Below are positions 17,347-26,562 of a DNA stretch of 64,000 bases, in pieces. The notes under the pieces were generated by a model. It did no database searches. It saw nothing but the letters and a program-made list of their open reading frames with translations, and was not told the DNA's origin. Each line of letters begins with the position of its first letter. Within the stretch, counting starts at the first letter, position 1. This DNA is from Polaribacter sp. BAL334 (GTDB lineage Bacteria; Bacteroidota; Bacteroidia; Flavobacteriales; Flavobacteriaceae): the NCBI RefSeq assembly GCF_015767435.1, contig NZ_JADWOV010000293.1, positions 62,001 through 126,000 on the forward strand, read 5' to 3'. The position numbers and the translations under genes were made by a program.

Positions 17347-17922
17347 TTATTGTCCTATGACTACTTTTGGGTAACGTATGATTTTATCTCCTAATTTGTA
17401 TCCTTTTTCTAAACAATCAATCACTTTTCCTTTTAAGTCCTCTGTTGGAGCAGGAATTTGGGTGATTGCTTCATGCAATTCTGCATCAAAAACATCTCCA
17501 GCATTCACCTCAATTTTAATGAGTCCTTTTTGTTCTAAAGTATTATAGAATTTTTGATGAATTAACGAAACTCCTTTACGTAATTCTTCTGTTTCTGGAG
17601 ATTCTTCAATATGATTTAAAGCACGTTCAAAATCATCTACGATTGGCAGTAAAGATGTCATTAATTCCTGACCTGCCGTTTTAAAAAGTTCAATTCTTTC
17701 TTTTGAAGTTCTTTTTTTATAGTTTTCAAATTCTGCAAATAAACGTAAAAACTTATCTTTTTCTGCTTGAATCAATTCTTCAGCAGTTGGTTTTTCGTCT
17801 TTTACTTCTTCTGCAACTTCTTGATTTTGTGAATCTTGAATATTTTCTTGTTCGCTGATAAGCGGCTCTTCTTGTGTCTTCTCTTTTTTACTCATCTTTA
17901 AAAAATCTTTTAAACTTTTCAT
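17347..17922 (-). CDS. grpE: Nucleotide exchange factor GrpE
   Basis: Releases ADP from DnaK. The 191 residues include an acidic N-terminal tail, a long coiled coil (about 50-110, with LRLFAEFENYKKRTSKERIE), and the C-terminal beta domain with EVNAGDVFDAELHEAI and a final KVIRYPKVVIGQ-like end. An ATG at 17922 opens the frame, but a second ATG at 17895 (MSKKEK) is also possible. The promoter box ends only seven bases before 17922, so the first start would be nearly leaderless and the second would have a normal short leader. It is followed by dnaJ. Confidence 0.94.
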   Translation of the reverse strand: MKSLKDFLKMSKKEKTQEEPLISEQENIQDSQNQEVAEEVKDEKPTAEELIQAEKDKFLRLFAEFENYKKRTSKERIELFKTAGQELMTSLLPIVDDFERALNHIEESPETEELRKGVSLIHQKFYNTLEQKGLIKIEVNAGDVFDAELHEAITQIPAPTEDLKGKVIDCLEKGYKLGDKIIRYPKVVIGQ

Positions 17923-17929
17923 TTTATTT

Positions 17930-17961
17930 CAAAAATATTGCCAATAAAAAAATAGTGTCAA
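17930..17961 (-). promoter_or_regulatory. grpE-dnaJ promoter overlapping the murA terminator
   Basis: On the minus strand, TTG (17961-17959) is followed after 21 bases by TATTTTTG (17937-17930). Both elements and their spacing fit the Bacteroidota consensus. The TTG element is embedded in the murA terminator hairpin (17951-17973). Confidence 0.65.
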
Positions 17962-17973
17962 ATTGACACTATT
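17951..17973 (-). terminator. Terminator of the DUF4290-murA operon
   Basis: AATAGTGTCA and TGACACTATT form a 10-bp perfect stem with a 3-base loop, followed on the minus strand by seven T. It begins 22 bases after the murA stop. Confidence 0.88.
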
Positions 17974-17994
17974 TTATAGGATTACTACTAAAAA

Positions 17995-19305
17995 TTAATC
18001 TTCAATTCTTTCAATTTTTGCGCCTATTGATTTTAGTCGTTCTTCAATATTTTCGTAACCTCTATCAATTTGTTCAATATTATTGATGATACTTGTTCCC
18101 TTGGCTGATAGTGCTGCAATCAATAATGAAATTCCTGCTCTAATATCAGGTGAAGTCATTTTTGTTGCTTTTAATTGAGATTGATGATTGAGTCCAATAA
18201 CTGTTGCTCTGTGAGGATCACACAAAATTACTTTTGCGCCCATATCAATCAATTTATCCACAAAAAACAATCTGCTTTCAAACATTTTTTGATGAATCAA
18301 AACTGTGCCATTTGCTTGGGTTGCAATTACCAAAATAATACTCAATAAATCTGGTGTAAAACCCGGCCAAGGTGCATCTGCAACTGTTAAAACAGAACCA
18401 TCAATGTAGTTCTGAATTTCATAGGTTTCTTGTGCAGGAATGTAAATATCATCTCCTTTTTTCTCAAATTGAATTCCTAATTTTCTGAACACATTTGGAA
18501 TTTGTCCTAAGTTTTCCCAACTCACGTTTTTGATCGTTAATTCAGATTGTGTCATCACTGCAACACCAATCCAAGAACCAATTTCAATCATATCTGGCAA
18601 CACTCTATGCTCACATCCTGAAAGGTATTTGACACCTTCAATAATCAATAAATTAGAGCCAACACCTGTGATTTTTGCTCCCATAGAATTCAACATTTTG
18701 CATAATTGTTGAATATAAGGTTCGCAAGCTGCATTATAAATGGTCGTTTTTCCTTTTGCTAAAACAGCTGCCATTAAAATATTGGCAGTTCCAGTTACAG
18801 AAGCTTCGTCTAAAAGCATGTCTGTTCCTTTCAATTCAGTTGCTTCAACTCCGTAAAAATGCTCTTCTTTATTATATCTGAAAGAGGCTCCCAAATTTAT
18901 AAATCCCTCAAAATGAGTATCTAAACGTCTGCGTCCAATTTTATCTCCTCCTGGTTTTGGAATAAAACCTTTCCCAAAACGAGCTAATAAAGGACCAACA
19001 ATCATAATAGAACCTCTTAAAGAACTTCCATCTCTTCTAAAATCAGCTGATTCTAAATAAGGTAAGTTAATTTCATCTGCTTGAAAAGTGTAAGAGTTTT
19101 TTCCAAATTTCTCCACTTTCACACCCAATTCACCCAAAATAAAAATGAGTTTATTCACATCAATAATATCAGGAACATTGTGAACTGTTACTTTTTCTGG
19201 AGTTAATAAAACTGCGCAAAGAATTTGTAAAACTTCATTTTTTGCGCCTTGTGGCGTAATTGTTCCGCTTAATTTATGTCCGCCTTCAATTTTAAAAGAT
19301 GCCAT
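17995..19305 (-). CDS. murA: UDP-N-acetylglucosamine 1-carboxyvinyltransferase (Asp-type active site)
   Basis: First committed step of peptidoglycan synthesis: transfer of enolpyruvate from PEP to UDP-GlcNAc. The 436 residues form the two-domain EPT fold, with Lys22-Asn23 in GAKNEV binding substrate. The active-site loop reads KPGGDKIGRRRLDTH, so Asp121 replaces the Cys115 of E. coli MurA. The same Cys-to-Asp change in Mycobacterium and Chlamydia makes MurA insensitive to fosfomycin, so intrinsic resistance is predicted here. It is three bases downstream of the DUF4290 gene, and a terminator follows. Confidence 0.97.
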   Translation of the reverse strand: MASFKIEGGHKLSGTITPQGAKNEVLQILCAVLLTPEKVTVHNVPDIIDVNKLIFILGELGVKVEKFGKNSYTFQADEINLPYLESADFRRDGSSLRGSIMIVGPLLARFGKGFIPKPGGDKIGRRRLDTHFEGFINLGASFRYNKEEHFYGVEATELKGTDMLLDEASVTGTANILMAAVLAKGKTTIYNAACEPYIQQLCKMLNSMGAKITGVGSNLLIIEGVKYLSGCEHRVLPDMIEIGSWIGVAVMTQSELTIKNVSWENLGQIPNVFRKLGIQFEKKGDDIYIPAQETYEIQNYIDGSVLTVADAPWPGFTPDLLSIILVIATQANGTVLIHQKMFESRLFFVDKLIDMGAKVILCDPHRATVIGLNHQSQLKATKMTSPDIRAGISLLIAALSAKGTSIINNIEQIDRGYENIEERLKSIGAKIERIED

Positions 19306-19308
19306 ATT

Positions 19309-19950
19309 TTATCTTTTTCGGTTTTTGGTAAATGGTTGTTTTTTAACGTTTTTTGTAGGATTTTGGCCTTGTGTATTTCTCTTTTTCATCAATTCTTTGA
19401 TTTCTGATAATTCTTCTTTTGATTCTCTTAAATCAATTTTTCCCGAAGATAAATCATACAAATGATTGAAAATAATAGCGTCATCAACAGTGTCTTTATT
19501 CCAATTTAAATAGCATTTTTTCATGTGATTTGCAATCGTATAAATCAATGCTTCTTTCAATTCTCCTTCTTCCCAACTCAAAGCAACATCAATCATGGTC
19601 TGAATATTTGTTCCGTAATAACGGTATTTTGATGCTGATTTTGGATATGCTAATGGTTCCGGTTTTTCTTGTAATTCTTCTTTTGAAGGAGTTGGATATG
19701 GAGAATCTGCATCCAACATAAAATCGGACATGATAAATAATTGATCCCATAATTTGTGCTTAAAATCAGGAACATCACGCAAATGTGGTTGTAAATTTCC
19801 CATAACATCAACGATTGCTCTTGCCATGATATTTCTTTCCTCTTTGGTTTCTAACGTCATGCAATGGTCAATTAATTTTTGAACATGTCTTCCATATTCT
19901 GGAATAATCATGATGGGTCTTTCTGAATTGTATTCTAAGTCAAATGTCAT
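19309..19950 (-). CDS. DUF4290 family protein
   Basis: A 213-residue cytosolic protein of the Bacteroidota-specific DUF4290 family. It starts MTFDLEYNSERPIMIIPEYGRHVQKLIDHC, is mainly helical, and ends in a very basic tail (KNVKKQPFTKNRKR). It sits three bases before murA, an arrangement I recall as conserved in the phylum, so a link to cell wall synthesis is plausible but untested. No membrane segment or enzyme motif was found. The basic tail could bind nucleic acid or membrane. Confidence 0.88.
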   Translation of the reverse strand: MTFDLEYNSERPIMIIPEYGRHVQKLIDHCMTLETKEERNIMARAIVDVMGNLQPHLRDVPDFKHKLWDQLFIMSDFMLDADSPYPTPSKEELQEKPEPLAYPKSASKYRYYGTNIQTMIDVALSWEEGELKEALIYTIANHMKKCYLNWNKDTVDDAIIFNHLYDLSSGKIDLRESKEELSEIKELMKKRNTQGQNPTKNVKKQPFTKNRKR

Positions 19951-20082
19951 GTTTCAATATTTTGTGAAGTTTTCCTGAAAATATTCAAGTATGTAATTCT
20001 AATTTTACGAAGTTTTTAAAGTTCGCAAATTAGGCAATAATTCTCATTTAATATAAGTCATTTTGAAAATAATTTCGTGCTG

Positions 20083-22407
20083 TTATCCAATCACTTTTAG
20101 CTTGGCAAATTGCAGCAATAATTTCTTTTTTCCAACGGTACCAAACTGAATTTCAGCTTTTTTGTTAGCCCCATTTCCTTCTAACGAAAGTACCTCTCCT
20201 TTTCCAAAACGATTGTGTTCTACAATATTTCCAACAGTAACTTCAGTGTCAAATAAATTGACATTGGGATTATTTTCAGGTACTTTTTTAAAATTTTTTG
20301 TAAAATTTATTTCTTTATTTTCAACGATATTTCGTTCAATTTTCTTTCTCTGTATAGGTTTTTGAAATCGAATTCCTTTTGGAGCGTCATCAAATAAATT
20401 GGCATCCAAAAATTTATTGATTGACTGCTCAGGCTTTTTCGGAGTCATATAATACAGATACTTTTCATCAATTTCTTCCAAGAATCTACTTGGTTCAGCA
20501 TCTACTAATTTTCCCCATCTATAACGCGTTTGCGCATAACTTAAATAAGCTACTTTTTCTGCTCTTGTAAGTGCTACATAAAACAATCTTCGTTCTTCTT
20601 CCAATTCAATTCTTGTAGTCATACTCATGGCTGAAGGGAATAAATTTTCTTCCAATCCAACAATATACACGTATTGAAATTCCAATCCTTTTGATTGATG
20701 AATGCTCATCAAAGCAACTTTGGGTGCATCATTTTCCTTTTCCGAATCAAAATCTGTAGCCAAAGCAACATCTTCCAAAAACGTAGTCAAAGAAGCGTCT
20801 TCTCCTTGTTCTATTTTATCGGTTATAAAATCCTTAATTCCGTTCAAAAGTTCTTGAATATTTTCTACTTTACTGATGGCTTCTGGAGTTCCATCTTTTT
20901 CAACATCAGCAATAATTCGAGTTTGTTTCACCACCAATTCTGCCACTTCAAAGGCATTTTTTGATTGCGCTTCAATTTGAAAACGCTGAATCATATTTGA
21001 AAAATCTTCCAATTTCATTTTGGTTGGCCCATTCAATTGAATATCAAGTTTATGAATATGCTGAATCACTTCAAAAATTGATTTTTTATACTGATTTGCG
21101 GCAATTGTCAACTTATCAATAGTCGTTGTTCCAATTCCACGAACTGGATAATTAATGACTCTAACCAAAGCTTCTTCATCATTTGGATTGATCAACAATC
21201 GTAAATAAGACAAGACATCTTTGATTTCTTTTCGTTGATAAAAAGACATTCCACCATAAATTTTATAGTCGATATTTTTCTTTCTCAAAGCATCTTCAAT
21301 GGCTCTTGATTGTGAATTTGTTCTGTATAAAACACAAAAATTATCGGGTGTTAATTGATGATTCATCATATTATCCCAAATAGATTGCGCCACAAAACGA
21401 CCTTCTTCACCATCAGAAATGGTGCGCATTACATAAATAGCGTCTCCAGCATCATTGCTTGTCCAAACGTCTTTGTCTAATTTTGTTTTGTTTTGTGCGA
21501 TTACCGAATTTGCAGCATTTACAATGTTTTTTGTAGAACGATAATTCTGTTCTAATTTAAATGTTTTTACATCAGGATAATCTTTTTGAAAGTTTAAAAT
21601 ATTCTGAATATTGGCGCCTCTAAAACTATAAATACTTTGAGAATCATCGCCAACCACGCAAATATTTTGAAAACGATCCGCCAAAGCTCTAATAATAATG
21701 TATTGAGAATGATTGGTATCTTGATACTCATCCACCATAATATAGCGAAAACGGTCTTGATATTTGGCTAATACATCAGGAAAACGCGCTAATAATTCAT
21801 TGGTTCTCAGTAACAAATCATCAAAATCCATAGCACCAGATTTGAAACATCTGTTGACATATTCTTTATAAATTTCACCGATTTTTGGTCTGCTTGCTAA
21901 CACATCTGCTTCTTGTAAATCAGGACTGTTAAAATAAGCTCTTACAGTAATTAAGTTATTTTTGAAAGATGAAATTCTACTAAAAACTTGTTTGGGTTTG
22001 TATTGCTCTTTGTCCAAGTTCATTTCTTTGATAATGGCACCAATCAATCGAACTGAATCTTGCGTGTCATAAATGGTGAAATTTGTTGGGAATCCTAATT
22101 TATCAGCTTCTGAGCGTAAAATTCGAGCAAAAACAGCATGAAAAGTTCCCATCCACAAATTTTTTGCCTCGCTAGCTCCAACCACTTTTGAGATTCTTGC
22201 TTTCATTTCCTTGGCAGCTTTATTTGTAAATGTCAACGACAGAATGTTAAAAGCATCTATGCCTTGCTGCATCAAATGAGCAATTCTATACGTCAATACT
22301 CTTGTTTTTCCAGAACCTGCTCCTGCAATGATAATCATGGGACCATCTTTCTGAATTACAGCTCTTTTTTGAGCTTCGTTTAACGAATCTAAATAGGAAT
22401 TTGACAT
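20083..22407 (-). CDS. uvrD: UvrD/PcrA-type superfamily 1A DNA helicase
   Basis: A 3'-5' DNA helicase for repair and replication restart. The 774 residues show all SF1 motifs: Q-motif LNEAQKRAV, Walker A AGAGSGKT at 28-35, motif II VDEYQDTNHSQY near 228, motif III GDDSQSIYSFRGA, motif IV EQNYRST, motif V HQSKGLEFQYVYIVG and motif VI LTRAEKVAYLS. The last 60 residues (GNIVEHNRFGKGEVLSLEGNG to the end) match the Tudor-like C-terminal domain that lets PcrA/UvrD bind RNA polymerase. UvrD and PcrA cannot be separated from sequence alone. It is monocistronic and divergent from the next gene. Confidence 0.93.
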   Translation of the reverse strand: MSNSYLDSLNEAQKRAVIQKDGPMIIIAGAGSGKTRVLTYRIAHLMQQGIDAFNILSLTFTNKAAKEMKARISKVVGASEAKNLWMGTFHAVFARILRSEADKLGFPTNFTIYDTQDSVRLIGAIIKEMNLDKEQYKPKQVFSRISSFKNNLITVRAYFNSPDLQEADVLASRPKIGEIYKEYVNRCFKSGAMDFDDLLLRTNELLARFPDVLAKYQDRFRYIMVDEYQDTNHSQYIIIRALADRFQNICVVGDDSQSIYSFRGANIQNILNFQKDYPDVKTFKLEQNYRSTKNIVNAANSVIAQNKTKLDKDVWTSNDAGDAIYVMRTISDGEEGRFVAQSIWDNMMNHQLTPDNFCVLYRTNSQSRAIEDALRKKNIDYKIYGGMSFYQRKEIKDVLSYLRLLINPNDEEALVRVINYPVRGIGTTTIDKLTIAANQYKKSIFEVIQHIHKLDIQLNGPTKMKLEDFSNMIQRFQIEAQSKNAFEVAELVVKQTRIIADVEKDGTPEAISKVENIQELLNGIKDFITDKIEQGEDASLTTFLEDVALATDFDSEKENDAPKVALMSIHQSKGLEFQYVYIVGLEENLFPSAMSMTTRIELEEERRLFYVALTRAEKVAYLSYAQTRYRWGKLVDAEPSRFLEEIDEKYLYYMTPKKPEQSINKFLDANLFDDAPKGIRFQKPIQRKKIERNIVENKEINFTKNFKKVPENNPNVNLFDTEVTVGNIVEHNRFGKGEVLSLEGNGANKKAEIQFGTVGKKKLLLQFAKLKVIG

Positions 22408-22506
22408 CAGTTTTTTAAGAAATTAAAAAGTTACAAGTTATGAAATCTATTCATTTGAGATAGCCTAAACTTTATTTTTTATTCACATTTTTTTCACTAA
22501 AAAAAG

Positions 22507-22514
22507 TACCTTTG
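22507..22514 (+). promoter_or_regulatory. -7 promoter box of the 173-residue membrane-anchored protein gene
   Basis: TACCTTTG matches TAnnTTTG exactly and lies 14 bases before the TTG start at 22529. Confidence 0.5.
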
Positions 22515-22528
22515 TAGAAATATTTTTA

Positions 22529-23050
22529 TTGATTTTGGAAGACCAATTATTAGCCAGTATTGCCTATGTTTTACCTGCATTAGTGACAGGTTATGTTGCC
22601 TATTATATGTTTAAAAGCTATCTTACTCAGCAAAATTCTGATAAAAGTTTAGCACTTTTGATGGACAAAAAAAGAGAGTCATTACCCGTAAAATTGCAAG
22701 CTTACGAAAGAATGTTGTTGTTTTGCGAACGCATTCATCCCACAAAATTAGTATTGAGAATTCAACCCATTTCAGATTCATCTTCTGAATATGTTTCTTT
22801 ACTGATTTTGACTATAGAGCAAGAATTTGAACACAATTTAGTACAACAATTGTATATTTCTGAAGAAGCTTGGAGTGGAATTTTAAAAACAAAAAATATC
22901 ATTGAAAATAAATTTCAACAAGTATCAAAATCCAATGAAACTGCTGTTGATTTTCAAAAAGCGATTTTGAATGAATTCAACAATACTTCTTCACCATCAG
23001 AAATTGCCATTGCCATCTTGAAAAAAGAAGTTTCGAAGTTGATTTTGTAA
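22529..23050 (+). CDS. Conserved flavobacterial protein with one N-terminal membrane helix
   Basis: A 173-residue protein. Residues 5-27 (QLLASIAYVLPALVTGYVAYYM) form one membrane helix, and the rest is a cytosolic helical domain rich in Glu, Lys and Ile. I recall this as the flavobacterial DUF7935-type family, though that name is tentative; the function is unknown. It uses a TTG start: the promoter box ends 14 bases upstream and no ATG lies in range. An alternative TTG is six bases further on. It is single, divergent from the UvrD-type helicase gene and convergent with the TonB receptor, with a shared terminator downstream. Confidence 0.75.
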   Translation: MILEDQLLASIAYVLPALVTGYVAYYMFKSYLTQQNSDKSLALLMDKKRESLPVKLQAYERMLLFCERIHPTKLVLRIQPISDSSSEYVSLLILTIEQEFEHNLVQQLYISEEAWSGILKTKNIIENKFQQVSKSNETAVDFQKAILNEFNNTSSPSEIAIAILKKEVSKLIL

Positions 23051-23060
23051 ATAAATAAAA

Positions 23061-23097
23061 AAAAACACGAATTTATAACACATAAATTCGTGTTTTT
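23061..23097. terminator. Bidirectional terminator, 16-bp perfect stem
   Basis: AAAAACACGAATTTAT at 23061-23076 is the exact complement of ATAAATTCGTGTTTTT at 23082-23097, with a 5-base loop. A-runs and T-runs on the two sides make it work in both directions between convergent genes. Confidence 0.92.
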
Positions 23098-23114
23098 CTA
23101 GTTGTCAAGAAAAA

Positions 23115-25025
23115 TTATAATTGAATTTTTAAACCAAGATTCCAATTTCTTCCTCTTGCTGTAAAGCCAGCAATTTCTTGAAAATTTTCATTAAAAATAT
23201 TGGTTACACTACCATAAAAAGTGACTTTTTCATTCAACAAGCGATGATTGATAAAGAAATCAATCAAGTTGTATGAAGGCAAATCAATGTTCCCAAAATC
23301 TTTCGTTTCATCTACAAATCGATAGCTGAATGACGTAAAAGTTTCTGAAAATAATTGATAATCTACTTTCGCAAAAAAGGTGTTTTGAGGAATTTTCAAT
23401 AACAAATTTTCAGCTCTATTGATGTGCGTAAAGTTGGCTAACAAATTCACTTTTTTAGTAGGTTTGTAAGAAATTTCCGTTTCAATTCCCCTTGCAAAAA
23501 AAGTTCCAACATCATTGATTGTTTGAAATGTCATTGGATCATAGCCAATTTTATTGGTTTCTTCTCTATAGAAAAAAGTAGCGTTCAAAGAAATTTTAGG
23601 AGAAAAATTCAATTCAAAACCTGTTTCAATAGTGATGTCTTCTTCTGGTAATAATTCTTCAATGGAAGGTAATTTTGTGAAAATTTCAGACAACGTTGGC
23701 GCCACAAATGCAGTACTATAAGATGCAAAAACTTTGGCATTTGACGTTTTATTGAAGCTAAAATTATAACCAGGATTGATATTAAAAACTAGATTTTCTC
23801 CATATTCACTGTGAATATTTAATCGCGTTCCTGCACTAAATGTGAACCCAAAATCAGAAAAATAATTTACTGAAAAATAGGGGTCGTAAAAATGTTGTTT
23901 TCCAGCACCTTTTTCAATTTGACTAAAAGAAGTTTCTTGTTTCATGTCTTGATATTGAGAAGAAATTCCTATCAAAATTGAAAAGCTTTTGTTGAAGTTA
24001 TAGTGATTAAACATATCAAAACCAAGTACTTCTCCATTGAAAAAATTATTAGATGGAGTTTCTGTTCTATTGATATCAGTGACAAAAGTTCTGATTTTTA
24101 AACTCCCGTTTTTATAAGAATAATCCACATTAAAACCTCCTCTTTTTTGAATGCTTGACAAATTGTTATTTTTATCAGCAGGAATACTTGCAAAAGTTAT
24201 TGGGTCATAATCAAATCCGTCAAAATCTGTTGAAAATTCGTCAATAGTTGCAAAAAAACCTAATTTTAGTTTTTGATTGATGGTATAATTTACCTTTAAA
24301 AGAGCATTTTGTTTGGCAAAAATATCCTCTTCAAAAGGATTGTCTTTATCCAAATTTTCAGCTGCAGAAAGTCCTCTTGAACCATTTGCGTTTAGTGCCA
24401 AAACATAATCAACTTTCCCCAAAGTTCCTTTAAAATTGAAATTTGTTGAAAATTCTTCTGCCCCTAAATTTTGAATTTCACTTGAAGTATTGCTTCCCAT
24501 TGAAGTGGAAAAAGTACCTTGAAATGCTTTTTTTGAAGCTTTTTTTAATAAAATATTGATGACACCAGTTGCAGCTCCTGTACCATATAATGTGGAAGAA
24601 GCTCCTTTTAAAACCTCAATACTTTCAATTTGCTGAATGTCAATTTGACGTAAATCAAAATCACCACCAAAAGAAGAAGGATCATTCACATTGACACCAT
24701 CAATCAAAATGGCAACTTGACGATTTCTACCACCTCGAATATAGTAGCCTAAATTTTGTCCTTTGGTACTAAAATTTCCATTAATTTGAACACCAGGAAC
24801 GTCGTTTAACAAATTCAATACTGTTTTTCCAGCACTATTTTGGATGGTTTCTTGTGTAATTTTATACACAATTTTACCAATATTTTTCTTATTGGTTTCA
24901 AATTTTGTGGCTGTGATGATGATTTCATCTAGCGATTCTACTTTTTCGTTTTTCTCTTGAGAAAACGCATTTTTACTCACAAAAAAACATGCGAGTGCAC
25001 TAACAATTACAAATTGTTTTTTCAT
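23115..25025 (-). CDS. btuB: TonB-dependent vitamin B12 receptor, BtuB-like
   Basis: Outer-membrane active transporter, 636 residues. A signal peptide (1-22, ending AFSQ) is followed by the TonB box region SLDEIIITATK (31-41). The plug domain contains LLNDVPGVQINGN, YYIRGGRNRQVAILIDGVNVND and ESIEVLKGASSTLYGTGAATGVINI. A 22-strand-type barrel then runs to the C-terminus. The length suits BtuB (about 600) rather than the 900-1000-residue SusC type. Substrate assignment rests on the cobalamin riboswitch in its leader and on the divergent BtuF-like gene. A bidirectional terminator ends the transcript. Confidence 0.93.
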   Translation of the reverse strand: MKKQFVIVSALACFFVSKNAFSQEKNEKVESLDEIIITATKFETNKKNIGKIVYKITQETIQNSAGKTVLNLLNDVPGVQINGNFSTKGQNLGYYIRGGRNRQVAILIDGVNVNDPSSFGGDFDLRQIDIQQIESIEVLKGASSTLYGTGAATGVINILLKKASKKAFQGTFSTSMGSNTSSEIQNLGAEEFSTNFNFKGTLGKVDYVLALNANGSRGLSAAENLDKDNPFEEDIFAKQNALLKVNYTINQKLKLGFFATIDEFSTDFDGFDYDPITFASIPADKNNNLSSIQKRGGFNVDYSYKNGSLKIRTFVTDINRTETPSNNFFNGEVLGFDMFNHYNFNKSFSILIGISSQYQDMKQETSFSQIEKGAGKQHFYDPYFSVNYFSDFGFTFSAGTRLNIHSEYGENLVFNINPGYNFSFNKTSNAKVFASYSTAFVAPTLSEIFTKLPSIEELLPEEDITIETGFELNFSPKISLNATFFYREETNKIGYDPMTFQTINDVGTFFARGIETEISYKPTKKVNLLANFTHINRAENLLLKIPQNTFFAKVDYQLFSETFTSFSYRFVDETKDFGNIDLPSYNLIDFFINHRLLNEKVTFYGSVTNIFNENFQEIAGFTARGRNWNLGLKIQL

Positions 25026-25128
25026 TTTTTTTGATTTAATTGATACAATAAATCAGGAAACTATTCTGTACAATAAAATTAAGTACGGTACACAAACTTT
25101 TATCCCGAAAGTTTTTAACTCTTGAAAA

Positions 25129-25330
25129 ATGGCAGGTCTCCTGACTTGTTTTATGTTATTATACCTTCCCAACAATTCATGTCAGTGGTGTAAGAATTAA
25201 TAACATCCTTGAAAAAACAAGGTGCTGAAAATAGCAGCATAAACTTACAGTTGCGGGAACAGTTCTGGATTTTAACCAGATTCCCTTTTAATCCAAAGTA
25301 ACATATATGTAACTTCGAAACCTAAATTCA
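25129..25330 (-). ncRNA. Cobalamin riboswitch
   Basis: On the minus strand the leader shows the B12 box set in order: AAAGGGAATCTGGT, AATCCAGAACTGTTCCCGCAACTGTAA, CACTGACATG, GGGAAGG, and GTCAGGAGACCTGCC at the 3' side. The expression platform (25026-25128) lacks a clear terminator T-run, so control may act on translation (inference). It controls the BtuB-like receptor that follows. Confidence 0.96.
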
Positions 25331-25333
25331 CGG

Positions 25334-25341
25334 CAAATATA
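25334..25341 (-). promoter_or_regulatory. -7 promoter box for the riboswitch-btuB transcript
   Basis: Minus-strand TATATTTG matches TAnnTTTG exactly and ends a few bases before the first conserved riboswitch bases. This predicts an RNA leader of about 300 bases. A TTG lies 16 bases further upstream, slightly closer than usual. Confidence 0.55.
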
Positions 25342-25443
25342 GTTGTAATATCTAAAACAAAAACAGTCTTTTTGAGAAAGTTTTAATACCTTCGAAAAAT
25401 TAAAATAAACGAATTATAATTTGAATCATCCTAATTTTTACGA

Positions 25444-26562
25444 ATGAAAAATATATTTTTTTTAGTGTTTTTTAGTCTTATTACTCTTCTATTTTCCTGC
25501 GATAAAGCCACTAAAGAAAAGTCAAATAATACCGATACTATTTCTGATGTCAAACACGCAAAAGGATTTCAAATATTTAATAATCATGAAGTTGCAAAAT
25601 TAATTATCAAACAACCTTATCAATATAGTTCAGAAATTTTTGAATACACACTTTCTAAAAATAAAACGCATTCAACCCAAATTCAAATTCCGATTTCGAG
25701 AATTGTGGTGACTTCTACCACACATATTCCCATGATAGAATTGTTATATGAAACTGAAAAAATCATTGGATTTCCGAATGTTAGGTACGTTTCTTCCGAA
25801 AAAGCAAGACAAAGAATTGAAGAAGGATTTATCAAAGAAATTGGAAAAGAAAACATGTTAAACACGGAAGTGTTACTGAATTTAGAGCCAGATTTAGTGG
25901 TTGGTTACAGTGTTTCAAGTGCTGATAAATCCTTAGAAATCTTAAAAAAATCGGGAATTCCTGTAATTTATAATGGAGATTGGCTAGAAGAAACTCCTTT
26001 AGGTAGAGCTGAATGGCTGCGTTTTTTTGGTGTTTTATTTGACAAGCAACAAAAAGCTGACAGCATTTTTAAAACTATTGAAACTTCGTATTTAGAAGCG
26101 AAAGAACTTGCTAAAAAAAATCCTAAAAAACCAACAATTCTGTCAGGAGCTGTAATGAGTAAAGATATCTGGAATTTGCCTGCTGGAGAAAGTTTTGTAG
26201 CGCAATTTTTAGCAGATGCAAATGTGGATTATTTATGGAAAAATTCTTCAGGAAAAGGAAGTTTGTCATTGAGTTTTGAAAGTGTTTTTGAGAAAGCAAA
26301 AAATGCGGATTTTTGGATTGCACCTGGCTATTTTTCATCGAAAAAAGAAATGTTACAAAGCAACAAATTGTATGCTGAATTTGATGCTTTTAAAAACGAT
26401 AAAATTTATACGCCAACTCTTAAAAAAGGCAAAACAGGAGGCGTTATTTATTATGAATTAGCACCAACAAGACCTGACTTAGTTTTGAAAGATTTGATCA
26501 AAATTACACAACCTGAATTGCTTCCAAACTATGAATTGACATTTTTTGAAAAGATGAATTGA
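25444..26562 (+). CDS. Cobalamin-type ABC substrate-binding lipoprotein, BtuF-like
   Basis: A 372-residue lipoprotein with lipobox LLFSC (Cys19). Two lobes of the helical-backbone metal/cobalamin receptor fold are visible. The first begins RIVVTSTTHIPMIELLYETEKIIGFPN, followed by LLNLEPDLVVGYSV, the standard BtuF/FhuD pattern. The second holds FWIAPGYFSSKKEM. It is longer than E. coli BtuF (about 266), as in Bacteroidota. It is divergent from the riboswitch-controlled btuB, supporting B12 or a related corrinoid as ligand. BtuC and BtuD genes are not in the window. The plus-strand leader has no riboswitch of its own. Confidence 0.88.
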   Translation: MKNIFFLVFFSLITLLFSCDKATKEKSNNTDTISDVKHAKGFQIFNNHEVAKLIIKQPYQYSSEIFEYTLSKNKTHSTQIQIPISRIVVTSTTHIPMIELLYETEKIIGFPNVRYVSSEKARQRIEEGFIKEIGKENMLNTEVLLNLEPDLVVGYSVSSADKSLEILKKSGIPVIYNGDWLEETPLGRAEWLRFFGVLFDKQQKADSIFKTIETSYLEAKELAKKNPKKPTILSGAVMSKDIWNLPAGESFVAQFLADANVDYLWKNSSGKGSLSLSFESVFEKAKNADFWIAPGYFSSKKEMLQSNKLYAEFDAFKNDKIYTPTLKKGKTGGVIYYELAPTRPDLVLKDLIKITQPELLPNYELTFFEKMN

